A DNA stretch of 64,000 nucleotides, taken from contig OY970300.1 in the NCBI GenBank assembly GCA_963716245.1, forward strand, positions 1,736,001-1,800,000, read 5' to 3'. The first letter of the stretch is position 1. Each line of letters starts with the position of its first letter. Made by a program: the position numbers and the translations under genes. The stretch comes from VRUE01 sp963716245. GTDB lineage: Bacteria; Actinomycetota; Thermoleophilia; Solirubrobacterales; 70-9. This document shows positions 32,604 through 39,740 of this stretch, one piece after another. The notes under the pieces are model-generated. The model was not told the origin of the DNA, did no database searches, and was given only the letters and a program-made list of their open reading frames with translations.

Positions 32604-33607
32604 GCTGCGAGCGGCGCCCGGCGGGTGGCGAACGCGTCGTAGGAGAGGTAGTCCGGGTACTCGATCCGCGGCGCGAAGCGGGCCGCCGAGGCGATCATCG
32701 CCGCGTTGTCGGTGCAGAGCTCGATCGGGACCAGCTTCAGCCGCACGCCTCGCTCGTCGCACAGCGCCGCGACGGCCTCTCGCAGGGGGCCGTTCGCAGC
32801 GACTCCTCCACCGAGGGCCACCGCCTCCCAGCCCCCCTTCTTCAAGGCGCGTTTCAGCTTCGCCGTCAGCTGCCCGACCGCCGCCGCCTGGAAGCTCGCC
32901 GCGAGGTCGGCGCGCCGCTCGGCGACGCCCCCCTCGCCGAGGTCGCGACAGAGGTAGACGAGCGCCGTCTTCAGGCCGCTGAAGCTGAAGTCGAGCCCGG
33001 GGTCGCGGCTCATCGCGATCGGCAGCTCGAACGCCTCGGGGTCGCCGCCCTCGGCGAGCCGCTGCACCGCCGGCCCGCCTGGGTAGCCGAGGCCGAGCAG
33101 CCGCGCCACCTTGTCGAACGCCTCCCCCGCCGCGTCGTCGAGGGTCTGGCCCAGCACCTCGTGCCCCTCGTGGTCGCGCACGCCCGCGAGCAGCGTGTGG
33201 CCGCCGCTCGCGATCAGGCAGAGGAAGGGCGGCTCGAGCGGATCGGGGGCGAGGAAGTTGGCGGCGACGTGACCCTGCAGGTGGTCGACGGGGATCAGCG
33301 GCAGCCGGCGCGGCGCGGCGAGGGCCTTGGCGCTGCTCAGCCCGACCAGGAGCGCCCCGATCAGCCCCGGGCCGGCGGTGACCGCGACGGCCTCTACCTC
33401 GCCCAGCGCCACGTCCGCCTCCCCCAGCGCGGCTTCGACCACGGGCGTCGTCAGCTCGAGGTGGTGGCGCGAGGCGACCTCCGGCACCACTCCCCCGAAG
33501 CGCTCGTGCGCGGCCGCCTGGGAGGAGATGACGTTGGAGAGGATCTGCGGCCCGTCGACTACGGCGGCGCAGGTGTCGTCGCAGGAGGTCTCGATCGCGA
33601 GGATCAA
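32600..33607 (-). CDS. tsaD: tRNA N6-threonylcarbamoyladenosine transferase
   Basis: Transfers the threonylcarbamoyl group to A37 of ANN-decoding tRNAs with TsaB and TsaE. 335 aa, normal length. Seen: N-terminal ILAIETSCDDTCAAV, the metal-binding HLQGH (VDHLQGHVAAN near residue 110), GGHTLL, and DFSFSGLKTA. The ATG is at 33607. It is preceded by rimI and tsaB and followed by glutaredoxin and rex on the same strand. Together with tsaE at 35209 the operon contains most of the t6A machinery; tsaC is not here. Confidence 0.96.
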   Translation of the reverse strand: MILAIETSCDDTCAAVVDGPQILSNVISSQAAAHERFGGVVPEVASRHHLELTTPVVEAALGEADVALGEVEAVAVTAGPGLIGALLVGLSSAKALAAPRRLPLIPVDHLQGHVAANFLAPDPLEPPFLCLIASGGHTLLAGVRDHEGHEVLGQTLDDAAGEAFDKVARLLGLGYPGGPAVQRLAEGGDPEAFELPIAMSRDPGLDFSFSGLKTALVYLCRDLGEGGVAERRADLAASFQAAAVGQLTAKLKRALKKGGWEAVALGGGVAANGPLREAVAALCDERGVRLKLVPIELCTDNAAMIASAARFAPRIEYPDYLSYDAFATRRAPLAA

Positions 33608-33614
33608 GTCCGCC

Positions 33615-34052
33615 TCAGTCCAGCCACATGATCAGGGCGTCCTCGTCGTTGTCCTGGTAGTAGCGAGGGCGGACACCGGCCGAGCGGAAGCCGATGCTCT
33701 CGTACATCGCGATCGCCTCCCTGTTCGAGACGCGGACCTCGAGCGTGAAGGGGAGATCTCCACCTCCCTCCTCGATCAACCGCGAGATCAGCCGGCTGGC
33801 GACGCCCCGTCGGCGCCGGTCGGGCGCCACGGCGACGTTCATCAGGTGCCAGACACGGTCGTAGCGCGAGCAGACGAGGTAGCCGAGCAGCTCGTCCTCC
33901 GCCGTCGCGGCGAGGCAGATGCCCGACGGCTTGGACAGCTCCAGCACGAACATCGCCAGCGACCACGGGGCCGGGAACGAGCGGCGCTCGATCGAGATCA
34001 CGGCGGGGAGGTCGCTGTAGGCGAGCCGGCGCACCGCCGGCTCGACGCTCAC
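33615..34052 (-). CDS. rimI: ribosomal-protein-alanine N-acetyltransferase-like GNAT
   Basis: 145 aa GNAT acetyltransferase. RRLAYSDLPAVISIERRSFPAPWS opens the family, the acetyl-CoA loop is VAPDRRRRGVASRL, and the C-terminus has SNREAIAMYESIGF. RimI acetylates the N-terminus of ribosomal protein S18 and the gene is often fused or adjacent to tsaB/tsaD, as here. I chose the GTG at 34052, one base after the tsaB stop, because it gives the usual length; a GTG at 34085 would overlap tsaB. Confidence 0.9.
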   Translation of the reverse strand: MSVEPAVRRLAYSDLPAVISIERRSFPAPWSLAMFVLELSKPSGICLAATAEDELLGYLVCSRYDRVWHLMNVAVAPDRRRRGVASRLISRLIEEGGGDLPFTLEVRVSNREAIAMYESIGFRSAGVRPRYYQDNDEDALIMWLD

Positions 34053-34053
34053 C

Positions 34054-34761
34054 TCATCGGGCTTTCTGTACAGAGTCTCGCTCACGCCATCGTTCCGCGT
34101 CGGGGGGCCGAAGGTAGATCGGGGCAACGGGGCCGGGGCCCTCGGCGTCGGGCTCGCTCGCCGCGATCGCACAGATGTGCCGCGCGGCGATCCGGTGCAC
34201 GGCGTCGGCGTCGTCCGGCACGTCGGCGCCCCGGCTGGTCAGCTGCTCGCGAAATCGTACCGCGCCCGACCCGGCCGCCAGCGGCGCCTCCCGCATCTCG
34301 CCGACCCGCGCGGCGAGCTCCTCGGGGGTGCTGACGAGCGGGTCCCAGAGTCGCTCCCCGCCCGGTGAGTACAGAGCCGAGAAGACCTCGCCCCGTCGCG
34401 CATCGAGCACGGCCAGCCGGGGCGCGGCGCCGGGGCGCTCACCGAGCGCCCGTCCGAGCGGGTCGAGCGTGCAGACGCCACGAACCGGCAGGCCGCGGCT
34501 GAGACCGAGGGCGCGTGCGGTCGCAAGGCCGACCCGCAGGCCGGTGAACGAGCCCGGGCCTCGGCCGACCGCGATCGTCTCGACGCTGTCCCAGCCGCCC
34601 GCGGCTTCGACCGCTCGCTCGACCTCCTCGAGCAGCGCCACGGTGTGCAGTGGCCCCTCCCGCTCGGAGGGACCGATCAGCGACTCGTAGAGGACCTCGC
34701 CGGCGCGCCAGGCGCAGACCGCGGTGTCCTCGGTCGCGGTGTCGAAGCCGACCAGGGCCAG
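34054..34761 (-). CDS. tsaB: t6A dimerisation protein TsaB, apparent CTG start
   Basis: About 235 aa. The translated frame contains the TsaB opening ALVGFDTATEDTAVCAWR and later TIAVGRGPGSFTGLRVGLATARAL, the family hallmark. TsaB is the structural partner of TsaD. There is no ATG, GTG or TTG at the N-terminus: the frame is bounded by a TAG (the stop of the gene at 34777), so the family start can only be CTG at 34761 or 34755. The first standard start (GTG at 34641) would remove the first 40 residues, including the ATPase-fold strand. Either the CTG is used or the sequence has an error. Confidence 0.85.
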   Translation of the reverse strand: MALVGFDTATEDTAVCAWRAGEVLYESLIGPSEREGPLHTVALLEEVERAVEAAGGWDSVETIAVGRGPGSFTGLRVGLATARALGLSRGLPVRGVCTLDPLGRALGERPGAAPRLAVLDARRGEVFSALYSPGGERLWDPLVSTPEELAARVGEMREAPLAAGSGAVRFREQLTSRGADVPDDADAVHRIAARHICAIAASEPDAEGPGPVAPIYLRPPDAERWRERDSVQKAR

Positions 34762-34776
34762 AGCCGCCGCCCCGCC

Positions 34777-35151
34777 CTACTCGGGCACGACGAAGGCGAA
34801 GACGCCGACCCGTTTGCCCTCGACGAACCAGCTCACTTTGTGCTCGCCGGGGATGTTCGTGGTGATCTTGTTCACGTAGAGGGTGCCGCGCAGGGCTTCC
34901 TGTTTGGGGGCGCAGAGGTTTTTGCCGGTCGGGAAGCGCACGCAGACGGTGTAGAAGACGTCGGCGCGGTTGCTGCGGAAGAAGGCGCCCTTTTTCCTCG
35001 CCTTCTGGCAGACGTGGGCGGGTTTGGCGTTCTGTGAGAGCCCGCAGGCCACGTAGTGCCGGTAGGCGGCGGCCTCCGCCGAGGCGGGCGCGGCGCTCCC
35101 GAGAAGCGCTGCCGTAAGACCGATCGTCGCCAGCCTCTTCCCTGCTCTCAT
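34777..35151 (-). CDS. small secreted protein, unknown function
   Basis: 124 aa with a signal peptide (residues 1 to about 27, ending APASAEA). The mature part has four Cys (YVACGL, HVCQK, YTVCV, NLCAPK) likely paired in disulfides, and a beta-rich C-terminus (TLYVNKITTNIPGEHKVSWFV) reminiscent of an Ig-like fold. A strong GGAGGAAG precedes the ATG at 35151. It sits between tsaE and tsaB, an odd place for an exported protein. I do not recognise the family. Confidence 0.7.
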   Translation of the reverse strand: MRAGKRLATIGLTAALLGSAAPASAEAAAYRHYVACGLSQNAKPAHVCQKARKKGAFFRSNRADVFYTVCVRFPTGKNLCAPKQEALRGTLYVNKITTNIPGEHKVSWFVEGKRVGVFAFVVPE

Positions 35152-35208
35152 CTCGGCACTTCCTCCTTGGTTCGCATTACGCGCGCGATGCTACACGCAG
35201 TCCTACCC

Positions 35209-35649
35209 CTAAACACCACCATCTGCACTGGGATGCGGACCGATCTCGATCGTGCGGGTGTCGCCGCCGCGATGCTCGATCCGGACTTCGAGCCGGCGGT
35301 GTCCGGCCAGCTCGGGCTCGGCAACCGCCGGCCACTCGACGAAGGCGATCGAGCCGGGGTCCAGGTAATCGTCGAGCAGGGCCGGTTCCTCGGTTTCGAG
35401 CCCAGCGAGTCGGTAGAGGTCGAGGTGCGAGACGGGCAGACGGCCGGAGTACCGCTGCCCGATCGTGAAGGTCGGGGAGGTGACCGGCCCCTCGACGCCG
35501 AGCGCCCGGCAGGCGCCCCGGATCAGCGTCGTCTTGCCGGCCCCGACCTCGCCGACGACGACGACGACGTCGCCGGGCCCCAGGTCGCTCGCGAGGCGGG
35601 CGCCGACCGCTTCCGTGTCGACCGCCGACGAGGTCTCGAACGTCTCCAC
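35209..35649 (-). CDS. tsaE: tRNA threonylcarbamoyladenosine biosynthesis ATPase
   Basis: 146 aa P-loop ATPase with Walker A GEVGAGKTTLIRG (about residue 34), SPTFTIGQRY and HLDLYRL, which are standard TsaE blocks. It completes the bacterial TsaB-TsaD-TsaE complex that makes t6A37. The start is GTG at 35649, 6 nt after the upstream uracil-DNA glycosylase stop. The short C-terminus is Pro/His-rich and unremarkable. Confidence 0.95.
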   Translation of the reverse strand: METFETSSAVDTEAVGARLASDLGPGDVVVVVGEVGAGKTTLIRGACRALGVEGPVTSPTFTIGQRYSGRLPVSHLDLYRLAGLETEEPALLDDYLDPGSIAFVEWPAVAEPELAGHRRLEVRIEHRGGDTRTIEIGPHPSADGGV

Positions 35650-35655
35650 GAGCCG

Positions 35656-36336
35656 CTAGCCGAACAGGTCGAGCTGGTCGTCGGCGGGCTGCGGCGGGCC
35701 CGGCACCGGCGCCTCCTCGATCTGCTCCTCGGGCTCCGGGCCGGCGGCCGGCGGGCCGGAGAGCAGCGACGCGATCAGGCCGAAGTCGCCGCGCAGCGTC
35801 TCCTTGATCGCCGGGGTCCGCAGCGCCGCGGCGGGATGGAAGAGCGGCAGCAGGAAGACGGTGCGACCGCCTAGCTCGTGGACCTGCGGCGTCCCCCGCA
35901 CCCGGGTGATCCCGGCCGGACTGCCGCTCAGCAGCTTGGTCGCGAAGTTGCCGAGCGTGCAGACCACCTTCGGCTCGATCAGCCGCACCTGCTCGAACAG
36001 GTAGGGCCGGCAGGCTTCGATCTCGACCGGCTGCGGGTCGCGGTTGCCCGGCGGGCGGCTCTTGAGGACGTTGGCGATGAACACGTCCTCGCGCGACATG
36101 CCGATCTCCTCCAGCAGCTGGTTGAGCAGCTGGCCGGCGCGCCCGACGAACGGCAGGCCCTGCCGGTCCTCTTCCGCCCCGGGCGCCTCGCCGACGAACA
36201 TCAGGTCGGCGTCGGCGTCTCCCGCCCCGAAGACGGCTTTGGTGCGCGTCTCGTGCAGGGGGCACTTCGTGCAGTCCTTGACCTGCTCGAACAGCTCGAC
36301 CAGCTCGGCCCGGCGCTGCTCGGCGGAGGCGCTCAT
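35656..36336 (-). CDS. uracil-DNA glycosylase, type 4 (Fe-S)
   Basis: 226 aa. It removes uracil from DNA. Motif 1 is GEAPGAEEDRQGLPFVGRAG (about 58), motif 2 is LFHPAAAL, and the iron-sulfur ligands are CTKCPL near residue 23, the Cys in EACRPYL and VVCTLGN, the spacing expected of family 4 enzymes. The N-terminus MSASAEQRR is preceded by a low-complexity open frame that I exclude. Its ATG at 36336 overlaps the upstream zinc-ribbon gene by 4 bp. A short Pro/Glu tail ends in DQLDLFG, which matches the beta-clamp-binding motif QLxLF. Confidence 0.92.
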   Translation of the reverse strand: MSASAEQRRAELVELFEQVKDCTKCPLHETRTKAVFGAGDADADLMFVGEAPGAEEDRQGLPFVGRAGQLLNQLLEEIGMSREDVFIANVLKSRPPGNRDPQPVEIEACRPYLFEQVRLIEPKVVCTLGNFATKLLSGSPAGITRVRGTPQVHELGGRTVFLLPLFHPAAALRTPAIKETLRGDFGLIASLLSGPPAAGPEPEEQIEEAPVPGPPQPADDQLDLFG

Positions 36337-36563
36337 CCGCCCGCCCCGCCCTCGCGGCGCGTCGCTTCGCGCTCCCGGCGCCTCGCTTCGCTCGACCTCA
36401 CGCGGGCGCCGCGCGGCTGGCGCCCGGGCGGCGAGACCGGCGAGAGCAGCCGCCGGGTCCGGCCCGAGCCGCACTCCGGGCAGGCGGGGTCGGCAGCCGC
36501 GGCGCCGACCAGCTCCTCGAAGCGCCGTTCGCAGCCCTCGCACTCGAACTCGTAGATCGGCAT
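36333..36563 (-). CDS. FmdB-family zinc-ribbon protein
   Basis: 76 aa. The first 40 residues are a zinc ribbon: MPIYEFECEGCERRFEEL and CPECGS supply four Cys in two CxxC knuckles. The remainder is an Arg/Glu-rich, probably disordered tail. FmdB-like proteins are putative regulatory or RNA-binding proteins. The ATG at 36563 has TACGAT 10 nt upstream. The stop overlaps the glycosylase start (ATGA). Confidence 0.85.
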   Translation of the reverse strand: MPIYEFECEGCERRFEELVGAAAADPACPECGSGRTRRLLSPVSPPGRQPRGARVRSSEARRREREATRREGGAGG

Positions 36564-36573
36564 CGCCGGGGAG

Positions 36574-36579
36574 ATCGTA
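36574..36579 (-). promoter_or_regulatory. candidate -10 element for the fmdB-like gene
   Basis: TACGAT on the minus strand, 10 nt before the ATG at 36563, in the 54-bp gap after panB. Confidence 0.35.
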
Positions 36580-36617
36580 TTCCGCCGCGCAGCGGCGCTC
36601 CCGAAGGCCGGACTACC

Positions 36618-37553
36618 TCAGGGCAGCGGCTCCCAGTCCCAGCTCTTGGCCGACGCCAGGCTCTCCTGGTCGAGGTAGCGGCGGAACTCGGCCAGCTCGG
36701 CGGGCTCGACGCCGTAGACGTGGTCGGGCTCGGGGAAGTGCCGCGAGCGGACCTCCTCGACGTAGCGCCGCGTCGCGTCGACCATCTCCCCGTTGACGTC
36801 GGCGTAGCGCTTGACGAACTTCGCCATGCGGCCGGTGGTGATCCCGAGCAGGTCGTGGAAGACCAGCACCTGGCCCGCCGTGGACGGGCCGGCGCCGATC
36901 CCGATCGTCGGCACCTCCAGCTTCTCGACGATCGCTTCGGTGATCGCCGCGGGGACCGCCTCGAAGACGATCGCGAAGCAGCCGACCGACTGCAGGGCGA
37001 GCGCGTCCTCCAGGAGCTTGATCGCGCCCTGCGCCGTCTTGCCCTGGGCTTTGTAGCCGCCGAGCGCGGTGGCCGTCTGCGGGGTGAGGCCGACGTGCCC
37101 CATCGTCGGGATGCCGGAGTTGACGATCGCCCGCGCCCGCTCGACCGAGATCCCCCCCGCCTCCAGCTTGACCGTCTGGCAGCCCGTCTCCTTGACCAGG
37201 CGCTGCGCGTTCTGGACGGCCAGCTCGTTGCTCGCCTCGTAGCTGCCCATCGGCATGTCGCCGACCATCAGCGGCGTCTTCAGGCCGCGCCGCACCGCTT
37301 TGCCGAGCACGATCATCTCCTCCATCGAGACCGGCTCGGTGCCGGGGTAGCCGAGCACGACCATCGCCGCCGAGTCGCCGACGAGGACGACGTCGACGCC
37401 GGCCTCCTCGGCCACGGTCGCCGAGGGGTAGTCGTAGGCGGTGACCATCGCAATCGGCTCGCCGGCCGCCTTCATCTCGGCGAGGCGGGGCAGGGTGACC
37501 GGCTTGCGGTCGCGCGGCGGCGGCGCGGTGTGCGAGCGGCTGCCGGAGCTCAT
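36618..37553 (-). CDS. panB: 3-methyl-2-oxobutanoate hydroxymethyltransferase
   Basis: Makes ketopantoate from 2-ketoisovalerate and methylene-THF, the first step of pantothenate synthesis. 311 aa. Signature parts: ITMVTAYDYPSATVAEEAG-like opening, GDSAAMVVLGYPGT, VGDMPMGSY, KLEAGG, TMGHVGLTPQ and IGIGAGP. The ATG at 37553 shares one base with the panD stop (TGATG). It is the third gene of panC-panD-panB. Confidence 0.97.
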   Translation of the reverse strand: MSSGSRSHTAPPPRDRKPVTLPRLAEMKAAGEPIAMVTAYDYPSATVAEEAGVDVVLVGDSAAMVVLGYPGTEPVSMEEMIVLGKAVRRGLKTPLMVGDMPMGSYEASNELAVQNAQRLVKETGCQTVKLEAGGISVERARAIVNSGIPTMGHVGLTPQTATALGGYKAQGKTAQGAIKLLEDALALQSVGCFAIVFEAVPAAITEAIVEKLEVPTIGIGAGPSTAGQVLVFHDLLGITTGRMAKFVKRYADVNGEMVDATRRYVEEVRSRHFPEPDHVYGVEPAELAEFRRYLDQESLASAKSWDWEPLP

Positions 37554-37969
37554 CAGGCGACCTCGCGCGGGTCGGCCGGCTGGGGCTCGCCGGAGAGCAG
37601 CACCTCGGGGTGGCTGTCGACCGCGACGATCGAATTGTCCTCGCCGACGTGGACGACGACCGGCGAGTAGGCCTCGAGGTCGCTCTCGTCGTAGGCCCCG
37701 AAGGAGGCGACGATGATCTTGTGGCCGGGCCTGGTCAGGTGGGCGGCCGCGCCGTTGACCTGCATCGTCCCCGAGCCCGGCTCGCCGTCGATCACGTAGG
37801 TGACGAAGCGGGCGCCGTTGTCGATGTCCCAGACGTGGACCTGCTCGTTGGTGATCAGGTCCGCGCTGGCCATCAGCTCGGTGTCGATCGTGATGCTGCC
37901 GATGTAGTCGACGTCGCAATCGGTCACCGTCGCGCGGTGGATCTTGGACTTGAGCATCTGCCGTTGCAT
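37553..37969 (-). CDS. panD: aspartate 1-decarboxylase
   Basis: Produces beta-alanine for pantothenate. 138 aa proenzyme; self-cleavage between Gly and Ser in YIGSITID (about residue 24) forms the pyruvoyl cofactor. MLKSKIHRATVTDCDVDY and ITNEQVHVWDIDNGARF are standard. A TGATG one-base overlap with panB downstream and with panC upstream indicates tight coupling. Confidence 0.97.
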   Translation of the reverse strand: MQRQMLKSKIHRATVTDCDVDYIGSITIDTELMASADLITNEQVHVWDIDNGARFVTYVIDGEPGSGTMQVNGAAAHLTRPGHKIIVASFGAYDESDLEAYSPVVVHVGEDNSIVAVDSHPEVLLSGEPQPADPREVA

Positions 37970-38943
37970 CAGGTTCGGGCCTCCCTGTCGCCGTTTTGTC
38001 GCCGACGGGCCTCAAAGCGGTCCATATCTCCACTTTCAGGCCCGTCGGCGGGAAGTTGGTTGAGCAGGACGTTGTCGATCAGGCGCGCCGCACCGACGCG
38101 GGCCGCGACGGCGACCAGGACCGGGCGGCCACTCGCCTCCTCGACCGGGGTCAGGTCGTCCGGGTCGCGCGCCTCCAGGTACTCGGGCTCGATCCCGGCC
38201 GCGGCCAGCTCGCGCCGCCCCGCCTCCAGGCCGGCGGCGAGCGAGCCGGCCTGCGCGCCGGCCTCAACCGCGCGCAGGGCTCGCGAGAGAGCCGTCGCCC
38301 GCTCGCGGTCGGCGGGCGCCAGGTAGGCGTTGCGGGAGCTCATCGCGAGGCCGTCGGGCTCGCGCACCGTCGGCAGCGCCTCGATCCGCACCGGGAAGTC
38401 GAGGTCGCGGGCCATGCGGCGGATCACCGCCACCTGCTGGGCGTCCTTCTGGCCGAAGTAGGCGACGTCGGGCTGGACAGCGTTGAAGAGCTTGGCGACG
38501 ACGGTGGCGACGCCGCTGAAGTGCTCCGGGCCGCGGCGCGAGGGGTCGCCGCAGAGCACCTCGGCCAGCCCCCCGACCTCGACCCGGGTCGAGGTTCCCT
38601 CCGGGTAGACCTCCTCGACCGGCGGCGCCCAGACGAGGTCGACGCCGGCCTCGGCGGCGAGCTCGGCGTCCCGCCCCTCGTCGCGCGGGTAGCGCTCGAA
38701 GTCCTCGCCGGGGCCGAACTGCGTCGGGTTGACGAAGAGGCTCATCACGACGACGTCGCACTCGACCCGTGCGGCACGCAGCAGCGAGAGGTGGCCCTCG
38801 TGGAGCGAGCCCATCGTCGGCACCAGGCCGATCGAGCGGCCCTCGCGGCGCGGCGCGGCCAGCGCGGCGCGCAGCTCCGACTTGGCGCGAACGATCTTCA
38901 CGCCGCTTCTCGCGTGCGGGGGTTCGGTCAATACCAGGCTCAT
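37969..38943 (-). CDS. panC: pantothenate synthetase
   Basis: Joins pantoate and beta-alanine with ATP. About 324 aa from this start. It has the HIGH-like motif VPTMGSLHEGHLSLL, FVNPTQFGPGEDFERYP, YFGQKDAQQ and LAMSSRN. Three starts are possible: GTG at 38970, ATG at 38943 and GTG at 38901, the last matching the usual PanC start (KIVRAKSEL). A TATAAT at 38983-38988 predicts transcription from about 38976, which allows all three; I give the ATG. Confidence 0.93.
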   Translation of the reverse strand: MSLVLTEPPHARSGVKIVRAKSELRAALAAPRREGRSIGLVPTMGSLHEGHLSLLRAARVECDVVVMSLFVNPTQFGPGEDFERYPRDEGRDAELAAEAGVDLVWAPPVEEVYPEGTSTRVEVGGLAEVLCGDPSRRGPEHFSGVATVVAKLFNAVQPDVAYFGQKDAQQVAVIRRMARDLDFPVRIEALPTVREPDGLAMSSRNAYLAPADRERATALSRALRAVEAGAQAGSLAAGLEAGRRELAAAGIEPEYLEARDPDDLTPVEEASGRPVLVAVAARVGAARLIDNVLLNQLPADGPESGDMDRFEARRRQNGDREART

Positions 38944-38982
38944 CGCGGGTCCATGCCCTCGTTGGGTCACGGCCTCACGCCG

Positions 38983-38988
38983 ATTATA
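38983..38988 (-). promoter_or_regulatory. -10 element of the panC-panD-panB operon
   Basis: A perfect TATAAT on the minus strand, rare in this GC-rich context, 12 nt before the GTG at 38970. No clear -35. Confidence 0.5.
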
Positions 38989-39023
38989 GGCAGGTCAGTT
39001 CACACTTCCGTGACACTTGCACT

Positions 39024-39074
39024 CGCTGACTGTGGCTTTGACCCCGCTATAGGGGGTCAAGTCCACAGTCAGCG
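39024..39074. terminator. long imperfect hairpin upstream of panC
   Basis: Arms 39024-39045 and 39053-39074, 22 bp with two mismatches, loop GCTATAG. The outer part is CGCTGACTGTGG with CCACAGTCAGCG; the inner part is TTTGACCCC with GGGGTCAA. It lies 14 bp past the stop of the acyltransferase gene and about 35 bp before the panC -10. Termination of the upstream gene is the simplest role, but there is no T-tract and the stem is unusually long. Confidence 0.6.
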
Positions 39075-39087
39075 TCTGAAGGGACGG

Positions 39088-39675
39088 CTAGGAGAGCTCG
39101 ATGCGCTTGATCGGCTTGGCCGGGGCGCCTGCGGCGATCGTGCCGGGCGGCAGGTCGCTCGTCACCACGGAGTTGGCACCGATCACGCAGCGCTCGCCGA
39201 TCGTCACGCCGCTGGTGACGACGCAGTTGACCCCGAACCAGCAGTTGGAGCCGATCCGCACCGGCCCCTTGCTGGTGAAGCCCTGCCAGGTGATCGGCGT
39301 GTCCGGGTCGTCGAAGCGGTGGTCGGCGTCGCCGACGAAGCAGCCGTTGGCGAACATCGTGTGGTCGCCGATCTCGATCCGCTCGTGCGCGGCGAGCATC
39401 GTGTTGCGGTTGAGGAAGCAGCCCTCGCCGATCTCGATCCGCGCCTCGGGCGCGAGCGTGATCCAGCAACCCGGCTCCAGCAGGGTCCCTTCCCCGATCG
39501 CCAGCCGACCCTCGTCGAGCGCCTCCAGCAGCTCGCCCTCGATCGGCATGCGGAGGAAGAAGCCGCCCCGAGCCGCGTGCCGGGCCAGCCGCCAGCGCCT
39601 GGCGAGGCGCCGGTTGCGCTCATACCAGCGCCGCTTCGCCCACCAGATCCGCCAGCCGCGCTGCCCGCCGTCCAC
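39088..39675 (-). CDS. hexapeptide-repeat acyltransferase (WcaF/maa-like)
   Basis: 195 aa. After a basic N-terminus (about 1-45, Trp- and Arg-rich) comes a left-handed beta-helix of hexapeptide repeats (LAIGEGTLLEPG, ARIEIGEGCF, IGSNCWFGVNCVV, IGERCVIGANSVV) with the conserved DADHRFDDP insert and the family ending IAAGAPAKPIKRI. Such enzymes O-acetylate sugars or surface polysaccharides with acetyl-CoA. The GTG at 39675 is the only start after the uvrA stop that keeps the domain whole; no strong ribosome binding site is visible. Confidence 0.83.
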   Translation of the reverse strand: MDGGQRGWRIWWAKRRWYERNRRLARRWRLARHAARGGFFLRMPIEGELLEALDEGRLAIGEGTLLEPGCWITLAPEARIEIGEGCFLNRNTMLAAHERIEIGDHTMFANGCFVGDADHRFDDPDTPITWQGFTSKGPVRIGSNCWFGVNCVVTSGVTIGERCVIGANSVVTSDLPPGTIAAGAPAKPIKRIELS

Positions 39676-39740
39676 CCGACCAGCATTCCAGACGAGCGGC
39701 TTGGCGCGAAAGTCGGAATATGTACGACTAAAGCGCCAAG

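Noticed and set aside
39001..39023. TTCAC-N6-GTGA-like palindrome before panC as a Rex or CRP site
   Set aside because: The arms are imperfect and in the wrong orientation for CRP (TCAC-N6-GTGA); the match to the Rex consensus is poor.
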